The position numbers and the translations under genes are program-made. Source: Bugulina stolonifera (lineage: Eukaryota > Bryozoa > Gymnolaemata > Cheilostomatida > Bugulidae). Taken from it: a stretch of 64,000 nucleotides of DNA. Location: assembly GCA_935421135.1 (NCBI GenBank), contig OW285195.1:12616391-12680390 (forward strand), given 5' to 3'. This document shows, piece by piece, positions 40,300 to 52,800 of this stretch. The notes beneath the pieces were generated by a model. It ran no database searches. It saw only the letters and a program-made list of their open reading frames with translations, and was not told where the DNA came from. Numbering within the stretch: the stretch's first letter is position 1; each line of letters starts with the position of its first letter.

Positions 40300-43200
40300 T
40301 CAATATTTTTGCTGTTCGACATTACGCTTATCACTTTTTTTACTTTTTCTACTTGGTAGTATCGGTTCCCTTGAGTTCTGCGATGTGTACTGCTTAGACG
40401 CAGTGCTTTGGGGAGTGAGGTAATTGTCCTGCTTCCTGTTTCTGTTTAGTGAGCTAGCGTCTAGGTATCCAGTCTTTTGTGCATCCAGAAAGCCACTATA
40501 GTAAGCTGCAGACTCACTGGGAGAGAGGTGAACCATTGGCTCTCCTACGACATCTGGTAGCGGATTACTTCGAAAAGAGCCTGCACCATATTTCTCTGTA
40601 ATAACATTTTATACACAAAATTGTTGAACATGTGAAACTACAATAGATATTAGTAGTAAATGTGCATTAATGTACACAATTCACTTTACAACAAGCGGAG
40701 AATTACAGTTTTGTAAATCATGGTAGAAAATGAAAAAATCTGGCAGCTGTGAGAAATTATACAGTCCTTACTATGGGGGCATAAAGTTATGTTCCTCCTT
40801 AGAGCTAGTGCCTAATACCACATCGCTACATTACGCATATGTATTGGTAAGTTACTCCTGATAATCTTTCAAGCTCAAATGGCAACCACCTATCTAACAA
40901 AATGTGGGCCAACAGTCCTATAGCTACTATAACCAGAATCCACAGCACAACCTCTAGGGAGAAGATAACTCTCGATTAATTAAAAATATTTCAAGAAAGT
41001 GAAGCTTCTGAAGAATTAATTATTATAATCTCGGGGTTCTTTAGCTAAGCTAAGCTAAGCTTGTTTGTGGTGGAGAAACATTAAAATATCTTATAGATGA
41101 TTTTTAAGAATTTGATGTAATGTTGCACAGTTGTAGTTTTGACTGGTGGATTGTACAATGTTCAAGCAAGCCCAAAATAAATTCAATAATATTGTATGAT
41201 GTTATTCATGCAAGGAGTTTGTCTATTGGGTAGTCAAAGACTTGTTTCACATCCATGAAAATATTAGTTCCCATGAGGGTTTGAACTGAGCCTTTATGGC
41301 ACAACACATTACCACTACACCAGCTTAGCAACAACTGATAGTAACTTATTTAGTACATGTAAGTTTCAATAACTTGAACTCAGCTCTCCGAGTTCTCATT
41401 GGACAATAAAGATATGACTAATAACATATTCTTACCATTAAATGGGAACTCTGATGTCTAACGTCTGCACTTACCAAGGTTCAGGTTATCATGCACACAT
41501 TCGTAGGTGTGCTCATCGTCTATATCTACATTATTATTGCTACTATTTTTGTTGTTACGTGGGCAAGAAAGAAAAGAAGGAACACGCTGAAGGGTTGAAG
41601 CTGGGGTGGTGCTGGATGAACTACCTAGATCATCAAAGAATCTCTGGTGTTGAACACTGGGAACTGGTTGACTGAGTCTTGTTGTTCTGCAGAAAAAAAG
41701 TAAGGGAAGATAAAAGTTGTGCTGAATATTATAGGAAAATTGTTTTATACTGATAGTGGCAAGTAATTAATAGCAATACATTTTCACAGTGCTTTGCAAC
41801 ATGCTTGGTACATCTATGTTTAGGTGCATTTGTAGGAAACAATGCAGCGCAATGAGGTTACAAGTTATAAAAATAAACATGCATGTATTGAATTGTCTAG
41901 CTGCATGTAGCTTTTGTAGATACAATGATTGTGACACGGTTCCCTTACCTCTTCGTAGCCCTATAACAACACATAATAGCAATCGCTATAACAGCTATTA
42001 ACAGGAACACACCGACTCCAATACCTATACCAATTCCTATCCCAGCTACAAAAATAAATGGCAGCAGGTATACTACATGTATATTCATTCATTTGTAAAT
42101 TTTAGGCTTATACATGTACCTAGCAAGACAATGAAATAGATATACAATGTATTATAATAATATATAATATATACATGTACATTACAATAATATATTATAT
42201 TGTTAGCAGACATCAAGTGCTATTTAACATTGATTACATGTCCTCAACGTTGCTACAGAGGCATAGACATCGAAATATGCATTCATATGAACCCTTTGAA
42301 GTTGTCAGCTCGCTCACACAGAGGAAGACAACTCCCTTCAAAGAAGAGGTTCACATGATTTGAACATAGATGGACTTCTCTGCTCAATCTATGTGAACTA
42401 GATAGCAACCTGCCCTAAATAATCTTTAAAAAAACTGCTATAATTACCTGAAATCTGCGGTGTGCTTTGACCTTGCTTTTCTAAAATATAACAAAAGAGA
42501 GACAACTTTAATAGCAACAATTTAAGAAACACAGAATGTTGAACTGTAAAAAGTGTAACAATAGGAGGTACATGTATAATGCAGTTATAAATAATTATTA
42601 GAGATGACAGCTTTACTCAACTGAAGAAATAGCAATAGAAGATAAATATAGTGTATGTAATTACCAGTTGATGTTGATACAGAAAGAGATGTTACATCTA
42701 GTTTTCCATTGGTAGAGGTCAAGGTTGATACAGGTTTGGATTTGTCTGTGGGGCTGATCGAAGGAGTTGAAGGCAAAGTAGTAGGTTCAGGTACAGGTGG
42801 GGTTGAAGGAGGTGTTGTAGGTGGAGTTTTAGGCAGGGTTGTAGGCGGAGTTGTAGGCGGGGTTGTAGGCGGAGCTGTAGGCGGGGTTGTAGGCGGAGCT
42901 GTAGGTGGAGTTTTAGTAGTAGTAGTTGTCGTAGTTGTAGGTGTAGTTATAAAAGGTGTTGTGGAAAACACTGGAGTTGTTGTTATACTTGAACTGTTGG
43001 AAGGTTGAGTGGCAGCATCACACTCTAGTTTATAGGCCGATCCACTGTCTGCAAAATAAAAACAAAATGGCTCACAGGAACAGTTCGAAAAGTAAAAAAT
43101 TTAATTGAATTCCAATCAGGTTTCAGTTGATATATGCTAGACATCTTTTGTGCAACTTGAGTTGCTGAACAAATCTCAATTGTTCTTTCAATTTAGCTAC

Positions 43201-46200
43201 TTCCTGTTTTACCTGTATATATTCTAAACCAAGCACCGTGCCATTCATCGTCCTCATCTGATCTGAAGTTAAGTCTGATTGGACGACTTCGTTTAGAATA
43301 ATGAATGCTATCGAAACCCACAACTAGGTCATGAAAGCCGCAATATTCTACAATATTAATTAGATTACGAGCACCAAGCATATTTCTAGTTACTTTTATA
43401 ATTAAGGATAATGTACCTGCATGATTCAGAAACAATGCTAAATGAATCTAGGCCCAAACGTTTATGCTAATATACATGTACTTGTACTAAATCAAGGAGT
43501 TGTCTACCCTTTGTCAAGCAATAACATATAAATTCTATATGCACACGAACACAGTATTTGAGATATTATACTGTAGATGTGTAATAACACCTATTGGCAC
43601 TAGACGCTAGACGCAAATAAATGAACCAGATATTATGCACCTATCCTGAGTTGCGCAACGCTCTCAGGATTAGAATAATATTGTACTGTTAGAAATAAAA
43701 CTTACTTTTACTGCCAATGGTTAACCAGTCATGGGCACATCTCTCCTCCGTTGCGACTCCATCAGGTAGTGTTGGTTCGATATGAATGTATAGCAATTGG
43801 ACGTATATTTTAGAGCCCCGAGTTGGCGTAGCTAAACAGTTGCACTGCGTGAGAGGGTTGTATTTGTTATAGGCGGTAGCGTTGGGTACGACAAAATTAT
43901 CGGTGGCCAGTATAAGTGATGTATTCTGGTCTTCCTTAGTGTATCCCGTGTCTGAACACATGGGATATATGCTGGCAGCTGTAATGATATATTCGGTACA
44001 AATCTAGTTAGTTGTGTATTATTCCACATTGTATAGGGTGCCTCTCTTTATCATTGTAGAATTCTATTTTATAAGAGTATGTATTAATATGTATATCACA
44101 ATTGCTTGCTAGGTAGTATGACTGCACGAGTATTCATATTTAATCAACTACAATTATAAAAAGTGTAGCCTGTATGGTACTTGTGGCAACTGTACAGTAT
44201 AACTACTACAAGCCATGTAGATCCTAAGAATTGCTGTATTCCTGTATTACATGTACTGGAGTACTGCATCACTACACTACTGCATTACCTCATTACTGTG
44301 TGACTGTATTACTGCATTATTGAATTATTGTATTACTGTATTATTGTATTATTGTATTACTGTATTATTGTATTACTCACGGTCAATGCATCTAATAGTA
44401 ATGTTGATGCGGTTGACTGAATTACAATCTGTTAGGTTGGAGAGCTCAAACTGACAGCTTCCTGTTCGACCTTCACACTCGATCACGATGTTCGGAAAGT
44501 GCCAGTCGGGTGTGACCTTGCAACCTGTTGAAACATAACTAGTTTGAGTAATAAGAAGTAAGTTTGATACATCTGGCCTGGGCGCATTCGATAAAGCTAT
44601 GACATGCAGAAATACGTAATCCCAAGGAAATTTTGAGTAACTTTGAATATTCGGCTCATTTTTCAAACTTAGCCCAGCTAGCTTCATAGCTTTAACCATA
44701 GCCTAACTAGCAACATAGCTTTAACCTTAGCCTAGCTTTAGTACTTCAGAATTTACCAGACATGTTACACCAGCACTAATCATAAAAGATTCATTTTCAT
44801 AAGATGTTATAATACAAGTCCGTAGCCTACACTTAGAAATTTAAACTATGTTAACCCATGTACAATAATGCACCAGCAAAGTGAAATGTATTATGCTAGG
44901 TCTGTAAAAGTAAACTTTGTAGGAATTATATGTACTAGGTATATATACACATGTAGTTCAAACAAGTACAAAAATACTCTGTGTCATTGGGAGGGGGGGG
45001 GAGTAGTTGGCTCCACAAGGATGCACCGAAAACCTATAGTTGACCTATAGTTGACCTGTAGTTGACCACCCACCAATGCTAGAAGTATGCAGAAATCAAG
45101 CAGTTTTTTAAATTGGTCCTCGACACTTATTGGAAAAAGCTTTCATAATCTCTTACTAGTTTCACATTTGTATCCGCTTACCCTGTGTTGTTTGATTACA
45201 TTTAGACACATAACTTAGTTCTAAGTCTATGATATGTAGCGCCTGTTCATCGGACGCACATCTTAGATCCACTTCTGTTATATCTTGTCCTTCTAGACAC
45301 TGTACAGAGTTGGTGTCGGTCACTGGATCACCAGTAACTGTGTGAAAAATATTTCAGAAATAAGCGACCTTGTTATTTAATAGTACATCTATTGAGAGTC
45401 GGTCTATTGGTTTCTTATAAACTTGAAAAAAACTCGCTGCTAAACATCACTACATTTTAGACAGAAGGTTCTCTAGAGAAATATTGCATTCATAATTTTT
45501 GATGGCAAAATTACTCAAGAAAATATTGGATGAATCATGAATAGTGCTTACAGTGTGTAAGAATATTATAGCAATGCCTGGGATTCAAGCTTACAGTAAT
45601 GTACATTTTCGTTTATTGAAATGTCAGGTACTCGTATATAATGTGGCATGTTGTGTTCCTTAGGAGGAGTGGTAGATAGTTACATGTACATGCATACATT
45701 ACCTAGAATTCCAACTTTGCCTGTGTATTGCTACAATTTCTACCTGACGGCCAAGTTATTGAGAACTGAATGCTGACACTACACCAGTTACATATGAGTG
45801 AAATACTGATTCGAAAACAAAAACAAAATATTTTGAGTCATCAAAAAATGAACTGTTACCTTATTTATTCATGTGCTAAGTCTATGAATAATATGTGTAC
45901 ACACTTAATTAACTCTATAAGTATTCAGTAGCTATTCAAAACATTGTAATAATCAGGAAATCCTTGCCCACTCCACCCTGCCTCATTGACATCTAGGGTT
46001 ACCCTCCTAGAATTAAATGCTAAGTTATCTAAATCCCTGGAGTGGCAAATTTGATCTCTTCAGTGCATCTAGTCACAATATTTGCATATAACTCACTCAT
46101 AAAGTCATAACATAGTACACCTTGCATATATATAATATACATGCAGAAAACAGTTATGTCACTTTTGTTTGAGATATGCATGTACATACTGACATGTGCA

Positions 46201-46981
46201 TTTACATATGCTTAACACACTTATAGCCTTAGTTAAGTATGTGCACACATAATACTGCATACTACCTACGTATTATATGTAATATATACTTATTGCGTAA
46301 CCTCTCCCCAACACTCGTCAGCTTAGGCTAATAATAGTCATGTGCAAATATGTAGTACCAGCAAGTACCTGCTTAATGTGAAGATGCAGTAACATGAACA
46401 TGCAGTAACTGCATGTTGCATTGCAATACTAATGCTTACAAGCAACATTTTAAATGACTCAGTAATTTTTGCACAGAACAAAAAGAAATACGCTTTTCTG
46501 ATTTTATTTTTTATAAAGAAACAAAATTTCAAAGTAATTATGATTAATTTGATTGATTTTTAGCTTTGAATAACATTGAAATAGACACAAAGGTAACTTT
46601 TGATATAAAAATGAACAACACATTATACTCAGGCCAATAATGATCCTGGCTTTATGCAAATAGAGATTGCACAGGATTGTGGGTACTTGTCACAGACTCT
46701 GCACAGTATTGTGGGTACTTATTTGTCACAGGCTTTGCACAGGATTGTGGGTATTTACTTGTCACATACTCTGCACAGGATTGTGGGTACTTACTTGTCA
46801 CAGACTCTGCACAGGATTGTGGGTACTTACTTGTCACATACTCTGCACAGGATTGTGGGTACTTACTTGTCACAGACTCTGCACAGGATTGTGGGTACAG
46901 AAACACATGCAGTAGTAATGCTATGATGATGAGGGACTGCTTAATCGGAGTAATCCCCTTCCTGACTTTGTACTCTAGCAT
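40300..46981 (-). CDS. SUEL-CUB single-pass receptor with Thr/Pro stalk and tyrosine-rich tail (paralogue B)
   Basis: Tandem paralogue of the gene at 33013-39237. Ten exons: 46981-46867, 45337-45182, 44524-44381, 43978-43706, 43347-43213, 43048-42665, 42480-42448, 42045-41949, 41686-41475, 40595-40300; 1845 bases, 614 aa. Signal peptide KQSLIIIALLLHVFLYPQSC; SUEL-like domain (EVDLRCASDEQALHIIDLEL, IECEGRTGSCQFELSNLTDC, NITIRC); CUB domain (KIYVQLLYIHIEP, CAHDWLTIG, YCGF, IRLNFRSDEDDEWHG); a 128-codon exon of repeated TPPTAPPTTPP, probably a rigid O-glycosylated stalk, where paralogue A has a 24-residue exon plus an EGF exon; transmembrane GIGIGIGIGVGVFLLIAVIA. The tail carries HTYECV, EKYGAG, AAYYSGF, TGYLDAS, DNYLTPQ, KQYTS and a C-terminal Tyr. 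YLTP is shared with paralogue A. Exon phases match paralogue A throughout. The exon 1 donor lies within a minisatellite, so its exact end is the least certain point. Confidence 0.78.
41270..41334 (-). repeat. tRNA-like sequence, probably SINE-derived
   Basis: On the minus strand TGGTGTAGTGGTAATG matches an RNA polymerase III A box and CAGTTCAAACCC a B box, about 30 bases apart, within a 62-base segment of tRNA size (GCTAAGC... to ...TCATGGG). The acceptor arms do not pair well, so I favour a decayed tRNA or a SINE head over a functional tRNA gene. It sits in an intron of paralogue B. Confidence 0.4.
42780..42915. repeat. Coding minisatellite of the Thr/Pro stalk
   Basis: Imperfect 12-base repeats (GTAGGCGGAGTT / GTAGGCGGGGTT and GCTGTAGGCGG on the plus strand) lie inside the stalk exon of paralogue B and encode TPPT and APPT on the minus strand. 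The opposite strand is also open (Val/Gly-rich), which is a by-product of the repeat. Confidence 0.75.
44245..44378. repeat. Simple repeat of TATTACTG/TATTATTG units
   Basis: An AT-rich microsatellite-like run immediately downstream (minus sense) of the donor of the SUEL second-half exon of paralogue B. No function evident. Confidence 0.7.
46664..46905. repeat. 36-bp minisatellite carrying the exon 1 splice donor of paralogue B
   Basis: Six to seven tandem units with the plus-strand form GCACAGGATTGTGGGTACTT then ACTTGTCACAGACTCT. In minus sense each unit encodes YPQSCAESVTSK without stops (12 codons per unit) and includes ACAA|GTAAGT. Units nearest the signal peptide keep a perfect GTAAGT; more distal ones have GTAAAT or ATAAGT, or lose the core. 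Confidence 0.85.
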
Positions 46982-48404
46982 ACTGCTCCAGCAGCACAGT
47001 ATCTACAATTTTATGCATAGCATTTTATTTTAGACAAACATGCACAAGTACATTTATTTTTGGTATATATGTGTGTATATTAACCATAGACCTAGTAAAT
47101 GATTATAGTCTATGTTGTAGTGTGTAAATCAAAGAATGATGTTACATCATGTCTAGCTACTATGCAACTTCAAATAAAATCTACACAATTTCAAATTTGT
47201 GGCAACAAGCTTCGTGCCAAAATATATTTACTTAGGCACTAAAATGCAGAGCTTGGCCCAAGTTGAACTTGAAGTCAAAAATTCAAGGCATTTTTAATAT
47301 TGGCAAGGCAAGTCAAGTCAAAGTTGGATTCGTGCTACCTCAAGTCAAGTTACCATGCAGTGTAAGACTGCAAGCCTTAGGTAGAATCAGCAAGCAGCTA
47401 AGACCAGATTCAAGTTGGCTTGCTATGTTGTAATGTACATGTATTTCCAAACAATATGGAAATGATACTTTGGTGTAATCATAATATGTTACAACTATGC
47501 TATGTATTATTGTCTATGCAGAAGCATAATTAGACAAATTACTAACCTTTGGCATGCTTCATATATCAGAAGTCAACACATATACATGTACATGCCACAC
47601 CTTTCTAACAGCTGGTAGCTCTGTGAAGTAAAGCAGAAAATTGGGTTTTGATTCAACAAGATTTGAATTTTTGTTACATTTTGACGCAACTTAAAATAAC
47701 TCTGTTGTAGGCTACTTATTCGATAAAATAAAAGTTAGTCAAAAATTCTATGATTCCCACTGCATCTAGCATTTAGTTGAGTTCCAAAAGTTAAGAAACT
47801 ATAGATGGAACGAAACTTACCCACCCCTTGTTACACAATGTATTATCAATAAATACTTATGCTCAACTAAACTGATGTAATACATATAGCAGCTAATAGT
47901 TTGCCTTACCTGACAAACTGCACTGATCCGTGAGTGAATCCACTAAGGCCAGTTGCTTAGAATTACAATACCTTTATACTGTATGTAACACTAAACCTAA
48001 CAATCTCTTTTTCATACATGTCACTGATCAAACACAATGATCCTCAACTACCTCCATGTATTTAGTTGAAAGTTGTGAATAAACAATATAGGACAGCTTA
48101 TGATAGAGGGGCTTTTATACATGTATCCTTATCTCAAACCATCTTGTATTTACTTGTGAATAGATAATGCATATTCGATACAACATGTGTACCAAAATGT
48201 TGACAGTATAATTGTTTTCCAAATCTACCAATGCATGATGTAAAATAAATTCACAGTGAATAAGATAAGATAATTCTTGTTATGTTCGGTATAGTGTCTC
48301 CCCATCTTGGAGTGAACTGCTACATTATGCCAGCAGCCATTTCAGCTATTATTATGTATCATATATATTACTTTATTGATAAATACATAGTGTAGACATC
48401 AAGT

Positions 48405-49340
48405 ACTGATATTTGGTGTAGGAGTTGTCTTCTATTGCCGATTGACCCATTTCAAGAGGAGGTAATTCCAAATTGAAGAGTAACAATAATAATATAGTCA
48501 GCCTCAGCCACTTAGTATAATGCCTGTTGCTACATGTAGCTTAGCATTAGTACTATGATATACCTTAGTATTTATTAATACTGAAGTATATTGTGGAACA
48601 AATGCTATGCTAGCAACTGTCATTATACCAAGAGTGGACACAATGTCAATGGTGCACATTAATTAGGAATTACTTCTCCTTGAAAAGCAGCAATCAGCAA
48701 TAGAGGACAACTCCTACAAGCAATATATTAGTTTGGCCATCTCTTATTATGTAATATTTTTACAGTGAATTTATCATTGAGCAATCAGAGACTCTGTTCT
48801 ACATCTGTAAAAATAATCCCTGACTAAGGTTTGAACCCAAAGCTTCTACCAGCGAGGATTTACAAGCAATTTGCTATTGGGCAGATAAGGACAGGGTAAA
48901 AATAACTCACTCCTAACTGGGAGCGACTTTGAGTTCAAACCCCAGTCAGGAATGGTTTAATTTCACAGATGTGGAACAGAGTCTCTGAGTGCTCAATGAT
49001 AAATTCCCTGGAAAAATAACACATTAAAGTGATTGCCAAACTAATATTATACTGCTTGTAGGAGTTGTCCTCTATTGCTGATTACTGAATTTCGAGGGAA
49101 AGTAACTCCTAATTACTGTGCACCATTGATATTGTAGCCACTCTTGGTATAATGCCAGTTGCTAGTGTAGCATTAGTTCTGCTATATCAATATAGTAATA
49201 ATACAGATATAGATTATGGAACTAAGGCTAAGCTAGCAACTGGTATTATAGCATTGGTCTATTGTTATTCTTCAATTAGGAATTACCTCCTCTCGAAATA
49301 GAGCGACTGGCAATAGAGGATAACTCCAACTCCAAATATA
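48405..49340. mobile_element. Near 1-kb fold-back element with nested inverted repeats
   Basis: The left half (48405-48845) is matched in reverse complement by the right half (48925-49340), leaving a loop of about 80 bases. Shared blocks include GGAGTTGTC-TCTATTGCC, GCTAGCAACTG-CATTATACC, AGCAATAGAGGACAACTCCT, TTAGTTTGGC, GAATTTATCATTGAGC and CAGAGACTCTGTTC. Each half itself starts and ends with a smaller inverted pair (GGAGTTGTCCTCT... AGAGGACAACTCC). No transposase is present. Confidence 0.75.
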
Positions 49341-49376
49341 GCAGTTCCATCCACGGTGTGTGTATGTGTGAGGGGA

Positions 49377-49402
49377 GGGTGGGGGGGGGGGGGGGGAGGG
49401 GG
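49377..49402 (+). repeat. G homopolymer-like run
   Basis: A 26-base almost pure G stretch (with T and A interruptions) just outside the fold-back element. It could form a G-quadruplex or be a replication-slippage product. Confidence 0.7.
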
Positions 49403-49864
49403 CACCACACCTACATATGTAACATATCAAGAGTTATCTTATTTTATTTACTGTGAAATCATCTAAAGTTATTCATGCTATTAGATATCATAATTATTAG
49501 ATATCATAATTTATACAATTATTGTATAAATTATAAAAGGTAGCCTGTGGATATTACATGTGCTTGTGGAAATTCATGAACCTGAGAGAGATTTTGGGGG
49601 AGGGGGTTCTATAATCTCAGATAAAAATCATACATTTTAGGCTTCAGACATCAACTGCTGAAATTCAGTGAACATCTACTACAAGGCCATTGCAAGCAGA
49701 ACTGTGGTAGCTGCATTTATATCTGATGGCAGAAAATTGTACAATTAAGTTAATGCTAAGATATTATAGTATTCATTACACTGAACATTCCATCACAATT
49801 CTGTACAAGGTCTTTACACTACAGCTGTGCCGTCATAACACTAGGCTGTTATAATTCAGGGTCA

Positions 49865-52800
49865 TCATAATGTAGGATCGGTTTTGCAAGACCACGTGAA
49901 TTCGTTTCCTCCTGTATGAAACCATTTGTTGCTTGCTACAAAGCAAAAAGTACATAATAAACAAATGTCTTGCATGAAGAACATTACTTATAAAACGAAG
50001 ATGATTTTTATCAGTAAATAAAGGCCACAGCTGAAGTTGGCTTTGGCATATAAAGGAGTGTGTTTTCACAATGTATCATGGTGACATCTATTCGTTTGTT
50101 AATAGCTATTTTCTATTGCCAGAGTCATTATTGATAAAGACTAAGCATCACTTTGAATAGTTCTGTCACCTCATATCTTCTAACAAGCCATAAATAATGT
50201 CGATAGCTTGAGTTAGATGTACATGTAGTTTACGAGGAACTTTGAGTTAGAGAAGTCTTCTGTATAAGTGGATTCAGTGACTTTAGTCAGTCTTACCCCA
50301 TTTATATCCTTCTAGCAGAGGACAGGCAGCATGGAGTGTCCGTGTGTCACCCTCTCCATTATAATAAAGATTTCTCCAGAAAGCTGCTCCACCCTACAGA
50401 ATAGAAAGCGCCAGGGGAGATATATTGGAGGGGTAGAAATGCCTTCTAATTTAATAATATACTACATATACATGGCTCAAAATCCAGCGATATGTAGAAT
50501 TTTATTGGCAATGAAGAGATTGGTATAGTGACTAATGTGATACCATTAGTATAGTTTTTAACTTTTGTAGTGACCTCACTTATCCCTTTCACTGTGTAGT
50601 GCTTGGAACCCAGGCTAAGTATAATGAATTGCTTGCTTACCTTTTCTGGCCAGACAGTCACTCCTAGTTCGGGAAATACTGTGGCTCCGCCCTTTTCTAC
50701 ATCGTTCAACTGGAATCATGATAATAAAGATTCATATTATGCTATGTGATAGGAGGTAACTACAGAGATATCAAAGTATCATGTTACATGATGAAAAATT
50801 ATGGGCACTCATAAGCTATCGATTACAATTAGAAGTTGTCCTCTCTCAAACAAAAAATGAGAGAGGACAACTTCTAATTATAATCAATAGCTTATGACTG
50901 TCCATGTACACAATGCAAAAATAACCAGTTACCTGTGACAAAAACACTTTAAGGTAACCAAGCAAACTACTAATGCACTACTACATGTACTACTAATATT
51001 ATAATTATCAAGTCTAGCACACAGGCAATAGTGAATAGCATCGAAGCTGCATGATTATAAAGTGTATGCTTACGTAGAATATCCAAGTAGCAATTCTGTT
51101 ACCATCATAGTCTGGGAACGGATCTTCTCCCTAAAAGATATACATGTAGCAGGAAGTTACACTGCAGAGAATGTCTATTACACAGAAACAGTTTTGATTT
51201 CTGGTGATCAAAATAACATTATACATGTACATGTACATGTATATGTACAATGTATACGTGTACATGTACATGTATATGTACAATGTATACATGTACATGG
51301 ACATGTATATGTACAATGTATACATGTGCATGTACATGTGTATGAACAATGTATACATGTGCATGTACATGGTGATAAAACAAATAGGATAGCATGTGAT
51401 TAGTGTACACTAAATCATTCAAAGAAAAACTTGGAAAAGGTTTATCTTTTGTATAGTACACTTCTGTCCCTTGCTTACACTAATGGAGGCCTATCTAAAG
51501 TAAACTCACGTGATTCCAGTCATAGTGAGGCAAGTAGAAACCACCAATTCCATAGCTTAGAACCTGAACAAGGGAGAAATTATTAAATCACCTGAACAAA
51601 CCTCATAAGAGAATGAGACTACATGTACGAGGTGAAAAATGCTAAAGATTCTACAAACCATTTACTGGGTGTGTAAGTCAAACACAAGTGTAAATCGTTG
51701 GAATATGGGTGACCTTTCACACATTTGTCTGCCTATGTACCACTGTTTCATGCAAATCTAGCAGTTTAGCAGCTACCATAGATTTATGTGGTACTAAGCT
51801 TAATGTCTCTGAGATCGTAAGTGTACTGCAAACAGTGTAGGCCTATAATTGGGTGGGGCTGCTTTGCACTTAGGGTACAAATCAAACGAAAAATTGGATA
51901 TTCACCTCTCCAATCATTACACACATAGATTGTCTCTGTGAGAAGACACTCACTTGGAAAGGTTCTGAAGAAGATAGACTAAGATCTAAAATGGCCGCTA
52001 CTCTTTTGGATAGGGCTTCAATGGTACTGTCCTCATTGTCAAAGATCCAACCTCTAAAGTCAACAACAACAGCATACTTGTACAATTCTTCTACATTTAT
52101 TTGTTATTATTTATGCTGTCAAAACTAACATTTATAGAAAGGAGAACAAAACTAGAATTTTAGCAATAAGGAAGTGATTCTCCTTTACTGTAACATGCAC
52201 ACATGTGAATGCTTCTAAATTTGGCATCTAATAATGTAGCTCTTCCAAAGGGAAAAACGTATTGGGTAAATAAATCGTCATTGCAGTAGAGTCATCAAGT
52301 ATCACTCAAAGCAAGCTACAATTGAACCTCTCTTTACAAAGTGAGACTGAATGAAAAAATTATTTTCTAGTTGTTCTCACAATTTTTATATTGTGATCTA
52401 CGTACTTCTTTTAATGCATGTGCATTATTTCTATTTTGCTCCTTTTTAAAACGTCTAGAAATGTAGTGCGAATCACGTGTAAGCTCCAGCTTTTGACAAC
52501 ATATACTCTGGTTGCTGGGCTTGAATAAAATAGAGTACGAAACTTACGTATTACTTGACCGGTCATCATATAGGGCTTGATCTTTTATGCTTTCATCATT
52601 CGGATCGTGAACAACACGGGAATCTTCGAACTGAGATGTATAACAATTGAATTAAATGGACTTAAATGACAGGCTACCCTATTGGAACCGGACTACTAAA
52701 CTAATGCAATCAGCAGTCATGTGAAACACATTTGCTCTGCAGGCACATTAATTAGAAAATACGACCAGGAGAAGCAGAGGATACACAGAAAATACATTAT

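Larger units (their letters stand above)
46982..49864. other. Gene-free region upstream of receptor paralogue B
   Basis: No exon found. It contains the paralogue B promoter, the fold-back element at 48405-49340, a G-rich run at 49377-49402, and the 3' UTR of the first prolyl hydroxylase. A CAAGTCAAGT-type simple repeat lies near 47300. Confidence 0.55.

Noticed and set aside
42709..43008. Plus-strand Val/Gly-rich open frame of 99 codons
   Set aside because: It is the complement of the Thr/Pro stalk exon of receptor B; the repeat unit lacks stops on both strands, and the minus frame has matching splice sites and paralogue support.
44251..44454. Plus-strand frame rich in Tyr/Cys/Leu
   Set aside because: Caused by the TATTACTG microsatellite next to a minus-strand exon.
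46654..47033. Three overlapping plus-strand open frames
   Set aside because: Produced by the 36-bp minisatellite; the encoded proteins are pure repeats.
48780..48970. Possible tRNA gene at the centre of the fold-back element (GGTTTGAACCC-like B box)
   Set aside because: The B-box-like sequence appears in both arms because of the inverted duplication, and no cloverleaf forms.
51062..51461. Several open frames on both strands rich in Tyr/Met or His/Val
   Set aside because: Artefacts of the TACATGTA-type tandem repeat in an intron of P4HA copy 1.
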